DNA from: an uncultured Lachnospiraceae bacterium
Lineage (GTDB): Bacteria > Bacillota > Clostridia > Lachnospirales > Lachnospiraceae
Length of the DNA stretch: 64,000 nt
Assembly: GCA_910588875.1 (NCBI GenBank)
Contig: CAJURT010000007.1
Span: 1 to 64,000, forward strand
Direction of reading: 5' to 3'
This document shows positions 57,075 to 64,000 of the stretch, one piece after another (position 1 is the stretch's first letter; each line of letters begins with the position of its first letter). The notes below the pieces were generated by a model. The model was given only the letters and a program-made list of their open reading frames with translations. It was not told the DNA's origin and did not search any database. The position numbers and the translations under genes are program-made.

Positions 57075-57659
57075 TCAGGCGCCCTGTGGGCATTCTATGA
57101 TTCTATCCGAAGTTACAATCCACTGAATCCTGCGGTCTGTTTTTTCTGTTGCAATACTGTTTTTTATTTGAAATGGATAAGCAAGGGCAACACAAGGATG
57201 TTCTGGCTCCTGTTCCAAAAAACGGTCATAATATCCGCCTCCATAACCAATCCGGTCTCCGGATACGGAAAACACCAAACCAGGGATAATCACCATGGCA
57301 TCAGGTATTTGGGCAGGAAGGCAGGTTTTTGCAGGTTCCAGAATCCCATAAGTTCCGGTTTCCAATGCGCCTCGGTTATCCACAAAGAAAAATTGCAACA
57401 ATTTTCCCTCCACCCGGGGCAATGCCACAGGAATCTTCTTTATCCACAGCTGTTCCAGGATTCCCCAGGTATCCACCTCTTGCTTCAGGGATGCATAAAG
57501 ATAGATAACCTGTGCCTTTTGGAATTCAGGCCAGTTCCAAAGCCGTTGGGCAATCTGCTCATCCAACGGAAGTTTATCCTCCGGGGAAAGCCTGCCGCGC
57601 AACAAGCGCATTTTTCTCCGGAGATTTTCTTTAGGATTGTTCATCCCGGATACCGCCAT
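57075..57659 (-). CDS. 5-formyltetrahydrofolate cyclo-ligase
   Basis: A 194-residue enzyme that returns 5-formyl-THF to 5,10-methenyl-THF with ATP. It shows NLRRKMRLLRGRLSPEDKLP at the start, AQVIYLYASLKQEVDTWGIL, VALPRVEGKLLQFFFVDNRG, and the substrate/ATP motif GLVFSVSGDRIGYGGGYYDR. ATG 57659 (GGGGAAG upstream) or ATG 57644 could start it; both overlap the DUF896 gene end. Its place between DUF896 and proA is unusual for folate metabolism. Confidence 0.92.
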   Translation of the reverse strand: MAVSGMNNPKENLRRKMRLLRGRLSPEDKLPLDEQIAQRLWNWPEFQKAQVIYLYASLKQEVDTWGILEQLWIKKIPVALPRVEGKLLQFFFVDNRGALETGTYGILEPAKTCLPAQIPDAMVIIPGLVFSVSGDRIGYGGGYYDRFLEQEPEHPCVALAYPFQIKNSIATEKTDRRIQWIVTSDRIIECPQGA

Positions 57660-57858
57660 ATTTCTTCCCCAGGTCAGTAACCGTCCCGTCCTGTTCCTGG
57701 ATGGATATGCTGTTAAGGTTTGCACGCATATTTCTGCGGATTACAGCAATATATTCTTTCCTCAGGGCAGCCTGCTCTGCCTTCTCCTCTTCGCTAAGCC
57801 CTGTGGATTGAGATTTATGGTACAATTCATTAATCCGGTCAATCATGCTCTGATCCAT
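57631..57858 (-). CDS. DUF896 / YnzC-family small protein
   Basis: A 75-residue helical protein of the YnzC family: SMIDRINELYHKSQSTGLSE, EEKAEQAALRKEYIAVIRRN, ISIQEQDGTVTDLGKKYG. The family is a two-helix hairpin of unknown function. In Bacillus ynzC lies in the SOS operon with yneA; here the yneA-like gene is 27 kb away and this one sits between proB and the cyclo-ligase. No SOS box is visible at this locus. Confidence 0.93.
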   Translation of the reverse strand: MDQSMIDRINELYHKSQSTGLSEEEKAEQAALRKEYIAVIRRNMRANLNSISIQEQDGTVTDLGKKYGGIRDEQS

Positions 57859-57875
57859 TGTTTTTTCCTTTCTGC

Positions 57876-58727
57876 CTAATATTGGTAATTGATGTAATCC
57901 ATCAGGTCAAAATCCAGGTTTGTATGTGCCATAAAGAGGGTTCCCCTCCTCATCCCCTGCATAATCTCATGGATCACTTCCAAATCCTTCCCATTGGCAA
58001 TCACCATGTCAGAACCACTGTCTGTGGCAATCCGCGCAGCAGCCAGCTTTGCGGACATCCCTCCCGTCCCCACATCACTTCCTGCCGTGTTTTTCCCCAT
58101 ATCCATCAGGGAGGGGGTAATCTCCGTTACCAGGCTAATAAATTCAGCCTTCGGATTCTTCCGGGGATCATCTGAATACAAGCCGTCAATATCCGATAAA
58201 AGGATCAGGAGATCTGCCCCAATCAACGCTGCCACTATCGCAGAGAGCCGGTCATTATCCCCAAATTGGATTTCGTGGGTAGAAACAGTGTCATTTTCAT
58301 TTACCACCGGGATTGCCCCCAGATTCAGCAATTCGTCAAAAGTGTTTTGGGCATTATAGCGGGAAGTCTCATTCGTCATGGTATTTTTGGTCAGTAAGAC
58401 CTGGGCAGCCACATGGTTATATTCAGAAAAAAGTTTTTGGTAAACCATCATAAGCCGGGCTTGTCCCACCGCAGCATATGCCTGTTTTTCAGAAATGGTA
58501 ACCGGCCGTTTGCGCCCACCGATTGCCTGGCGGCCGGCAGCAATTGCCCCGGAAGAAACCAAGACCACATCCCGCCCCTCTCCCTTGAGGTCACAGAGAA
58601 TACGCACCAGCTTTTCAATTTTCAACAGGTTCAGTTCACCGGTCTCCGGATGGGTCAGTGAGGAGGAGCCAATCTTAACCACAATTCGCTTTTTTTCTTT
58701 TAACTTTGATCTTAAATCTGAAGGCAT
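57876..58727 (-). CDS. proB: Glutamate 5-kinase (short form without PUA domain)
   Basis: A 283-residue amino-acid kinase that phosphorylates glutamate, first step of proline synthesis and the usual site of proline feedback. KKRIVVKIGSSSLTHPETGE is the N-terminal ATP/phosphate loop; VVLVSSGAIAAGRQAIGGRK, PVVNENDTVSTHEIQFGDND, LSAIVAALIGADLLILLSDI and GTGGMSAKLAAARIATDSGS follow. The C-terminal PUA domain of the E. coli enzyme (367 residues) is absent, as in many Clostridia. First gene of its run. Confidence 0.96.
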   Translation of the reverse strand: MPSDLRSKLKEKKRIVVKIGSSSLTHPETGELNLLKIEKLVRILCDLKGEGRDVVLVSSGAIAAGRQAIGGRKRPVTISEKQAYAAVGQARLMMVYQKLFSEYNHVAAQVLLTKNTMTNETSRYNAQNTFDELLNLGAIPVVNENDTVSTHEIQFGDNDRLSAIVAALIGADLLILLSDIDGLYSDDPRKNPKAEFISLVTEITPSLMDMGKNTAGSDVGTGGMSAKLAAARIATDSGSDMVIANGKDLEVIHEIMQGMRRGTLFMAHTNLDFDLMDYINYQY

Positions 58728-58763
58728 CTGTTATTCTCCTGCTCTTAATCTTATGTCTTGTTA

Positions 58764-60398
58764 CTAAAGGGGCTGATAACGGGAGGCAATCGCCTCTGCC
58801 ACCCGCACTCCGTCCATAGCAGCTGAGGTGATGCCGCCTGCATATCCGGCGCCCTCCCCACAGGGATATAGCCCCTTGACGGCACTTTCCATCTGCTCAT
58901 CCCGCCATATGCGCACCGGTGAGGAACTTCGGCTTTCCACCCCAGCCAAAACAGCATCTGCCCGGTCAAACCCGGGGATCACCTGCCCGAACCCCCGGAT
59001 CCCTTCCCCAAGGGCTTTTGTAAGCGCTGACGGCAAAACCTGATGCAGCCGGCCAAAGGCCCACCCGCCTTTCATCTGCGGCACAACATCGCCAAGTGCA
59101 ACGGATTCCTTACCATCCAGGAAATCTTGATACAGCTGTACCGGAATCTTTCCGTTTCCTTCCCGAAATGCCTGCTTTTCCAGCATTCTCTGGAATTCCA
59201 CCCCTGCAAGGGAACCTTCTCCCGGGTAATCCTCTGGAGTTACCGTCACAATCAGGGCGCTGTTGGCATTGAGGCCGGCACGGTCATGGTAACTCATGCC
59301 ATTGACAGCCAACATTCCCTGCTCGGAGGAGGCATTGACCACATAGCCGCCAGGGCACATGCAAAAGGAATAGACGCCCCGCCCGTTGGAAGCCTTCCAG
59401 GTCAGTTTATAATCAGCTGCGCCCGGAAAATCAACAGTTTCCTTTCCGTACTGGGCATAATTAATCATTGCCTGGGGATGCTGGATCCGCAATCCAACAG
59501 CAAATGCTTTTGCGGACATAGGGATCCCCCGTTTCTGTAACATAGAAAAGGTGTCTCTTGCACTGTGCCCGATTGCAAGAACTATGGAATGCGTGGATAT
59601 GCTCCCGCCTTGGCCAGTCACCACCCCGCAGACCTGCCCCTGGTCAAGCAGCAGGTCGGTTACCTGGCAGCCAAAACGGATCTCACCGCCAAGACGGATA
59701 ATTTCCTGGCGCATCCGCCTCACAATATGGCATAATACATCGGTTCCGATATGGGGTTTATTCTGGTACAGCACCCCTTCTTCTGCCCCGAATTCCCGGA
59801 AGATTTCCAGGACAAGCCGGTTTCTGCCGCAGGGATCCTTAACCAATGTGTTAAGCTTCCCATCCGAGAAGGTCCCTGCTCCTCCCTCCCCAAACTGAAC
59901 ATTGGATAAGGGATCCAATTGGCCGGTCTGCCAAAAATGTTCTACCGTTTTCTGTCTATGTAAAACATCCTGTCCCCGTTCCAAAACCAGGGGACAATAA
60001 CCATGGCGGGCAAGCATCAAGGCACAAAAAAGCCCGGCCGGCCCGGCACCGACAATAACAGGAGGTGCAGAAAGCTTTTGCTCTCCTGGTTCCACAAAGC
60101 GGTAACCGTCCTTTCCCGGAATTACATACTGTGCATTCTTTGCTTTTTGGATAAGGGTTTTCTCATACTTCCTCCGGGCTGCTGTGTTCTGGTACCTTTT
60201 TTCATTAGGCAGGGACAGTTCGGCATCTATGGTGTAACTGTAAAATAATTCCGGCTTTTTCCGGGCATCCAGGGATTGGCGCCGTATATGGGCGCACTTA
60301 ATATTTTTCTTATCCGTACCCAGGGTTTTGGCAATCTTTTGGTATAGGTCTTCTTCCGTATGGCCTACCGGCAGTTTCAGCTGGGTGATCCGTATCAT
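58764..60398 (-). CDS. FAD-dependent dehydrogenase of unknown substrate (COG2509 type)
   Basis: A 544-residue flavoprotein. The N-terminal ~90 residues form an ACT/ferredoxin-like extension (MIRITQLKLPVGHTEEDLYQ). The FAD-binding fold begins at PPVIVGAGPAGLFCALMLAR near residue 112. FGEGGAGTFSDGKLNTLVKD, VLAIGHSARDTFSMLQKRGI, KASNGRGVYSFCMCPGGYVV and YPCGEGAGYAGGITSAAMDG are family marks. Members are widespread in Firmicutes with no proven reaction. It is followed 42 bases on by a second flavoprotein gene on the same strand. Confidence 0.88.
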   Translation of the reverse strand: MIRITQLKLPVGHTEEDLYQKIAKTLGTDKKNIKCAHIRRQSLDARKKPELFYSYTIDAELSLPNEKRYQNTAARRKYEKTLIQKAKNAQYVIPGKDGYRFVEPGEQKLSAPPVIVGAGPAGLFCALMLARHGYCPLVLERGQDVLHRQKTVEHFWQTGQLDPLSNVQFGEGGAGTFSDGKLNTLVKDPCGRNRLVLEIFREFGAEEGVLYQNKPHIGTDVLCHIVRRMRQEIIRLGGEIRFGCQVTDLLLDQGQVCGVVTGQGGSISTHSIVLAIGHSARDTFSMLQKRGIPMSAKAFAVGLRIQHPQAMINYAQYGKETVDFPGAADYKLTWKASNGRGVYSFCMCPGGYVVNASSEQGMLAVNGMSYHDRAGLNANSALIVTVTPEDYPGEGSLAGVEFQRMLEKQAFREGNGKIPVQLYQDFLDGKESVALGDVVPQMKGGWAFGRLHQVLPSALTKALGEGIRGFGQVIPGFDRADAVLAGVESRSSSPVRIWRDEQMESAVKGLYPCGEGAGYAGGITSAAMDGVRVAEAIASRYQPL

Positions 60399-60440
60399 AA
60401 AGTCTCTCCATCTTGAACGAAATAATGTGTGCTGCCCCTT

Positions 60441-61682
60441 TTATGTGCCGACGTTTTTTCGGCTTCCGGCATGGATGCCGGCCAGGCATCCGCTGCTCCA
60501 GGCCCATTGCAGGTTATAGCCCCCGCATATGCCGTCCACATCCAGCAATTCTCCTGTCAGGTAAAGTCCGGGCACTAGTTTTGATTCCATGGTTTCCGGC
60601 CGGATGCCGCGGGTGTCCACACCTCCGCAGCAGACCTGTGCGTGTTCAAAGGATTTTGTGGCCAACACCACAGCCTGAAAGGATTTAATCTGCCCTGCAA
60701 GGCGTTTCCATGCGTCCTGTGCCACTTCTGCTGCGGTCTGATGGGCTGGGATATGGGACAGCTTGACAAGTACTGCAGCCAGCTTTTTGTGGAGTATCCC
60801 GGTAAGGAAATCATTGATTTCCAGGTGGGGCATCTGTAAGACTCTTTTTTTCAGGAAGGTTTCTGTCTCTTCCCGGCTTTTTGCCGGAAGGAAATCCAGG
60901 ACAACGTGGACTGGCTTTTTCCTTGCCAGGGACACAGAGGCAAAGCGGCTGACCTGAAAGGTGGGGATCCCGGAAATCCCGTAATCGGTCAGCTGAATTT
61001 CCCCAATAGCCTTAGACAACAGCTTTCCGGCGCAAATAAGGGAAACCTCAGCTTCACACCGCACACCGGCCAGTTCCTTAAAATACCTGCCCTCACAGCA
61101 AAGCTGCACCAATGCCGGCAATGGGGTGATAATCCGGTGGCCGAATCCCTCCGCCAAACGGTATCCGCTGCCGTCTGACCCGGTAACCGGCGCCGCCTTC
61201 GACCCGGTAGACAGAATGAGTGCATCTCCAAAAAAGTCCCCCTGATTTGTCACAGCCAGAAAAGAGGATCCGTTTTTCTTGCGTAGTTGTTTAACCTGGC
61301 ATCCGGTGACCACCTGTATCTGAAGACGGGAGAGTTCCAGACGGAGCATATCCAGCACCGCGGATGCCTGTTCGGAATTCGGATAAATATAACCGTTTTT
61401 ACTTTTGGCCATAATCCCAAGTTCTTCAAAAAACCCCAGGGTGCGTTCCACGTTAAAGCGGCTGATAACCCTCATCGGGAATTCAGGCTGGCTGCAGTGA
61501 TAACAGCCATTTTCCAGGGAAAGATTGGTCAGGTTGCATCTCCCATTGCCAGTTGAAAGTAGCTTTTTTCCCACCCGGTCCATATGCTCTAAGATTGCCA
61601 CTTGGGCTCCCTGCCTGGCCGCCATGATTGCCGCAGCCATCCCGGATGCCCCGCCCCCCACCACGGTCACCTTTCTTCCCAC
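60441..61682 (-). CDS. HI0933/YhiN-family flavoprotein
   Basis: A 413-residue FAD-binding protein. It begins GRKVTVVGGGASGMAAAIMA (dinucleotide fold) and continues HMDRVGKKLLSTGNGRCNLT, a hallmark of the HI0933 family. VSRFNVERTLGFFEELGIMA, IGEIQLTDYGISGIPTFQVS and GGVDTRGIRPETMESKLVPG, LYLTGELLDVDGICGGYNLQ follow. The start is GTG 61682 with GGAGG eight bases before it; the longer frame upstream overlaps non-coding DNA. Function not established. Confidence 0.92.
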   Translation of the reverse strand: MGRKVTVVGGGASGMAAAIMAARQGAQVAILEHMDRVGKKLLSTGNGRCNLTNLSLENGCYHCSQPEFPMRVISRFNVERTLGFFEELGIMAKSKNGYIYPNSEQASAVLDMLRLELSRLQIQVVTGCQVKQLRKKNGSSFLAVTNQGDFFGDALILSTGSKAAPVTGSDGSGYRLAEGFGHRIITPLPALVQLCCEGRYFKELAGVRCEAEVSLICAGKLLSKAIGEIQLTDYGISGIPTFQVSRFASVSLARKKPVHVVLDFLPAKSREETETFLKKRVLQMPHLEINDFLTGILHKKLAAVLVKLSHIPAHQTAAEVAQDAWKRLAGQIKSFQAVVLATKSFEHAQVCCGGVDTRGIRPETMESKLVPGLYLTGELLDVDGICGGYNLQWAWSSGCLAGIHAGSRKNVGT

Positions 61683-61756
61683 GCTTTTTCCTCCGGTATC
61701 TGTTTTTATTTCTTTCCTATTGTAGCTATTTTGCCTTTGTTTTTCAAGCAGATTTT

Positions 61757-62161
61757 TTAACTGGTATAGGACTCCAGGTAATGGATCACTTCCATCATGC
61801 TGGGAAACCAGATCCCTTCCCTCAGCTTTTCTTGTTCCTGTTCCGGAAAATCCAGCAATGGAATATGGGTGTAGAGGCAAATGGTTTCTTTATCTTTGCC
61901 AAATACCAGCAAAAACCCATCCTCCGAAACGAGATAAAATTCTTCTGCCTTTGTCTGATGGAGAACCTGGTGGCGGTTAGCGGCAGCCAGGTTCTCCGGA
62001 GCGCTTTCTGTAACTTCTGCTGTTCCGATTGTTTCTATTTCCGTTTCCTCAGACGGGAAAGAAGAGGCATTTTGGTGTTGCCGGGTTATAAAATATCCGG
62101 CAGTCAGGCATGCAGCGCTGACCCCAACAAACAAAAATAAGCAGATCATATAACGTTTCAT
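61757..62161 (-). CDS. BofC-like C-terminal domain protein, membrane-anchored
   Basis: A 134-residue protein with an N-terminal membrane segment or signal (MICLFLFVGVSAACLTAGYF), an acidic linker (EETEIETIGTAEVTESAPEN) and a C-terminal domain: FYLVSEDGFLLVFGKDKETI, CLYTHIPLLDFPEQEQEKLR, EGIWFPSMMEVIHYLESYTS. This last pattern resembles the C-terminal domain of BofC, the forespore protein that restrains sigma-K processing in Bacillus. The link to sporulation is inference. It lies between two unrelated genes on the same strand. Confidence 0.65.
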   Translation of the reverse strand: MKRYMICLFLFVGVSAACLTAGYFITRQHQNASSFPSEETEIETIGTAEVTESAPENLAAANRHQVLHQTKAEEFYLVSEDGFLLVFGKDKETICLYTHIPLLDFPEQEQEKLREGIWFPSMMEVIHYLESYTS

Positions 62162-62227
62162 GATGAAACCTCCTGATGATAAGGATATTGTCTGCTTATT
62201 TTTCCCTTTTATGGCAATTTTATTCCC

Positions 62228-63364
62228 TTATTCCAAGACGATCCGCCCGGCGTCCGAGGTTGGGACAATACAAATCCACGTCTTGCCGGGGTTCAGCACG
62301 ATCTCCCGGCCGTCTGCCATGTAATAATGGGTTACCCCGAATTCACCATCTTTTTTCCAGGAGATACTGGTGGCTTTTCCGTTTGTTATAAAAAATCCAC
62401 CCCATTGATCCTCATGGACATTGATATTCCGGTAATCTGTTTTGGCATAGTATCCGGCGGCACAGCACTGGATCAGGATATTCTTCACTGCAATCTGGCC
62501 TTCATTGCCGCGGTGCTCCGCCCCATACTGGTATCGGTAATAAAGCCCGTCCTCCTCATTGTATTCAAACCAGGGATGGTTGAGGGAATAGCCCGGGGTT
62601 ACCTTGGAGGCTTCCAGGATTCCTTCCCCTTCTAAATGTACCGGGCTGTTTTTATCTGCAAAATAGTAATGCCCCTGGTAGTCCTCACTGTATTCCTGGG
62701 AATACCCCAGCTTTTCGATAGCACGCTGAATACCGTCAAAGCTGGCGTAGGCATTATGAGGCCTTTTCCTGTCCTTGGAACGGTAATAGGCCGTGTCACC
62801 GATGCCATCAATGCCATTGATATTGTCCACATTCTTTAAATATGGCTTGGCAAAGGTGCTCTGGCCAAAGTGGGCATAAATCGCATCAAATTCACGGGCA
62901 AAATAGGTATAATAGGTACGGCAGCTGCGGACAGAGCCAATCCGCTCAAGATCATCGTAATCCTCAATAATCGCCATATAGCGGTTCATATCCCCTTCCA
63001 CCGGCGCTTCATAGATAATGCCTGCCCGGTTGATGCCATACTGGGGCAAGGCAGCCTTATCATTGCTCATCATAATGGCCAGAGGCCTCCGGTTGCCCTG
63101 AGCCGCAGGAACCATCTCCCCGGTCAGATAGCTGCGGACTATCCCGTCTGCTTCAAGGCGTTCCCAAGGCTCGTAAACTTGAGGGACAGCTTCCGTCTCT
63201 TCCTCTGTCTCCGGTTCAATCACAATGGGTTTTGTCTCCGGTTCTATATGGATGGAAGCCTCTGTCACAGACACAGCGGCAGAATCCGCCTTTTTCCCAC
63301 AGCCTGCCAAGAAAAGCAAAGCTATCACAAGCAATCCCCAGGTTGCCATACCCTTCTTTTTCAT
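62228..63364 (-). CDS. DUF3048 (YerB-like) lipoprotein
   Basis: A 378-residue lipoprotein. The signal ends in LLFLAGCGKKADSA (lipobox LAGC). The DUF3048 N-terminal domain shows RPLAIMMSNDKAALPQYGIN, RAGIIYEAPVEGDMNRYMAI, YYTYFAREFDAIYAHFGQST, and the C-terminal part has GKATSISWKKDGEFGVTHYY with a closing GKTWICIVPTSDAGRIVLE. YerB-like proteins are linked to cell wall or sporulation in Bacilli; the activity is unknown. Its start overlaps the ybeY stop by four bases (ATGA). Confidence 0.9.
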   Translation of the reverse strand: MKKKGMATWGLLVIALLFLAGCGKKADSAAVSVTEASIHIEPETKPIVIEPETEEETEAVPQVYEPWERLEADGIVRSYLTGEMVPAAQGNRRPLAIMMSNDKAALPQYGINRAGIIYEAPVEGDMNRYMAIIEDYDDLERIGSVRSCRTYYTYFAREFDAIYAHFGQSTFAKPYLKNVDNINGIDGIGDTAYYRSKDRKRPHNAYASFDGIQRAIEKLGYSQEYSEDYQGHYYFADKNSPVHLEGEGILEASKVTPGYSLNHPWFEYNEEDGLYYRYQYGAEHRGNEGQIAVKNILIQCCAAGYYAKTDYRNINVHEDQWGGFFITNGKATSISWKKDGEFGVTHYYMADGREIVLNPGKTWICIVPTSDAGRIVLE

Positions 63365-63858
63365 CTGTCGTATCCTTTCCCGGATAATATCTCCCGCTGC
63401 CTTTGTTCCATCTGTTCCCGCTGCTTCTCTTCCATGTGGTCATATCCACAGAGATGCAGCATGCTATGGGCAATCAAAAAAGCCAGTTCCCTGCGAGTGG
63501 AATGCCCATATTTTTCTGCCTGCTCAACTACTTTTTCCACGGAAACCACAATGTCTCCCAGCAGAAGTTCACCGGTCTCCGGATTAAAATAATCCTCCAC
63601 GCTGTCTTCCACGTGGCTGAAATCTGACTCCTGCCCGAATTCAATCATCGGAAACGAAAGCACGTCCGTGGGGGCATCCGTCTGCCGGTAATCACGGTTA
63701 ATCTCCCGTATGGCCTCATTGTCTGTAAAAAGAACATTTACCTCTGCCTCATAGGGGCATTTCTCATAGTCCAACACTGCCATAACAATCTCCCGGGCAA
63801 TCTCTTCATAAGGAAGCCCCAGCTGCTTGTCCGTCTCATACTCTGTGTGAATCGTCAT
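63361..63858 (-). CDS. ybeY: Endoribonuclease YbeY
   Basis: A 165-residue metal-dependent RNase for rRNA maturation and quality control. The zinc motif is AFLIAHSMLHLCGYDHMEE (HxxxHxxxxxH). INRDYRQTDAPTDVLSFPMI and GDIVVSVEKVVEQAEKYGHS are the other conserved stretches. AAGGGGGAATGGG precedes the ATG. It follows phoH, the standard phoH-ybeY order of Firmicutes. Confidence 0.97.
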   Translation of the reverse strand: MTIHTEYETDKQLGLPYEEIAREIVMAVLDYEKCPYEAEVNVLFTDNEAIREINRDYRQTDAPTDVLSFPMIEFGQESDFSHVEDSVEDYFNPETGELLLGDIVVSVEKVVEQAEKYGHSTRRELAFLIAHSMLHLCGYDHMEEKQREQMEQRQREILSGKGYDR

Positions 63859-63891
63859 CCCATTCCCCCTTCTTTTGGTAGCTTACTGTTG

Positions 63892-64000
63892 TTATCTGCG
63901 GCGGCCGGCCCGGTCCGGCTTTCCTCTGAATTCCTTTCTTTCTTCTTTTCTTTCATAATTGTCATAGGCCTGCACGATCTTTTGAACCAGGGGATGGCGC
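63892..64000 (-). CDS. phoH: PhoH-family ATPase, C-terminal end only
   Basis: The last 36 or so codons of a gene that continues beyond the window: RHPLVQKIVQAYDNYERKEE followed by a basic tail (RKEFRGKPDRAGRRR) and TAA. HPLVQKIV-AY is the normal end of the PhoH ATPase domain, and ybeY follows at 33 bases, as expected. The P-loop is not in the window. Confidence 0.8.
   Translation of the reverse strand, partial: RHPLVQKIVQAYDNYERKEERKEFRGKPDRAGRRR

Overview
The window is a stretch of low-to-moderate-GC Firmicute chromosome, most likely from a gut-type member of the Clostridia and probably Lachnospiraceae. This rests on gene content and order: a miaB-mutS-mutL-miaA run followed by a methionine gamma-lyase-family gene; an mreC-mreD-PBP2-minCDE-rodA-mgsA run; L27 with a Prp-cleavable leader peptide; a BofC-like and a YerB-like (DUF3048) protein; and Gram-positive LexA boxes. 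No rRNA, tRNA or CRISPR array was seen. The genus cannot be fixed from the sequence alone.

Region 1 (1-7.5 kb) is accessory and scarred. It opens inside the first of two tandem large serine recombinases, the integration module of a mobile element whose rest lies to the left. Then come a small HTH protein, an ORF6N protein fused to a PLD-like domain with a near-identical 27-bp palindrome both upstream of and inside its gene, an NTF2-like protein, an unknown protein and a NimA-like flavoprotein. From 5.6 to 7.2 kb the DNA is a patchwork of fragments: a P-loop ATPase piece, the C-terminal two-thirds of a sigma-54 activator, the 3' end of a butyrate kinase gene and the first codons of an HTH gene.

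Region 2 (7.5-13.5 kb) holds a MarR regulator divergent from an amino-acid permease / glutaredoxin-like / MalY-type C-S lyase / RidA operon with two tandem 17-bp operators over its promoter. A gene broken by an in-frame TAG and a two-gene orphan pair (SMI1/KNR4 protein plus unknown) follow.

Region 3 (13.6-31.7 kb) is core: two radical-SAM-associated genes and RNase G; the rplU-prp-rpmA ribosomal operon with a hairpin over the rplU ribosome binding site; obg-yhbY-nadD-yqeK-rsfS; glmS facing left; an NlpC/P60 cell-wall hydrolase and an LCP ligase facing right; a TtcA-like tRNA thiolation enzyme and a Xer-like recombinase; then a divergent yneA-like / lexA pair with four LexA boxes, and a cytidylate-kinase-like gene.

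Region 4 (31.8-64 kb) is almost entirely on the minus strand: rluD, lspA, aroB, sepF, a YggS-family PLP protein, a HlyD-like protein; a P-loop protein, a D,D-carboxypeptidase, mgsA, rodA, minE, minD, minC, PBP2, mreD, mreC, radC (no mreB); methionine gamma-lyase family, miaA, mutL, mutS, miaB; proA, 5-formyl-THF cyclo-ligase, DUF896, proB; two flavoproteins; BofC-like and YerB-like proteins; ybeY and the end of phoH. The themes are septum placement, cell elongation, mismatch repair, tRNA modification and proline synthesis.

The observations most worth following are the self-embedded palindrome in the ORF6N-PLD gene, the hairpin-dense leader at 37.19-37.39 kb, the repeated hairpins ahead of the B12-radical-SAM gene, the butyrate-kinase/sigma-54 recombination scar, and the quadruple LexA-box intergenic region.
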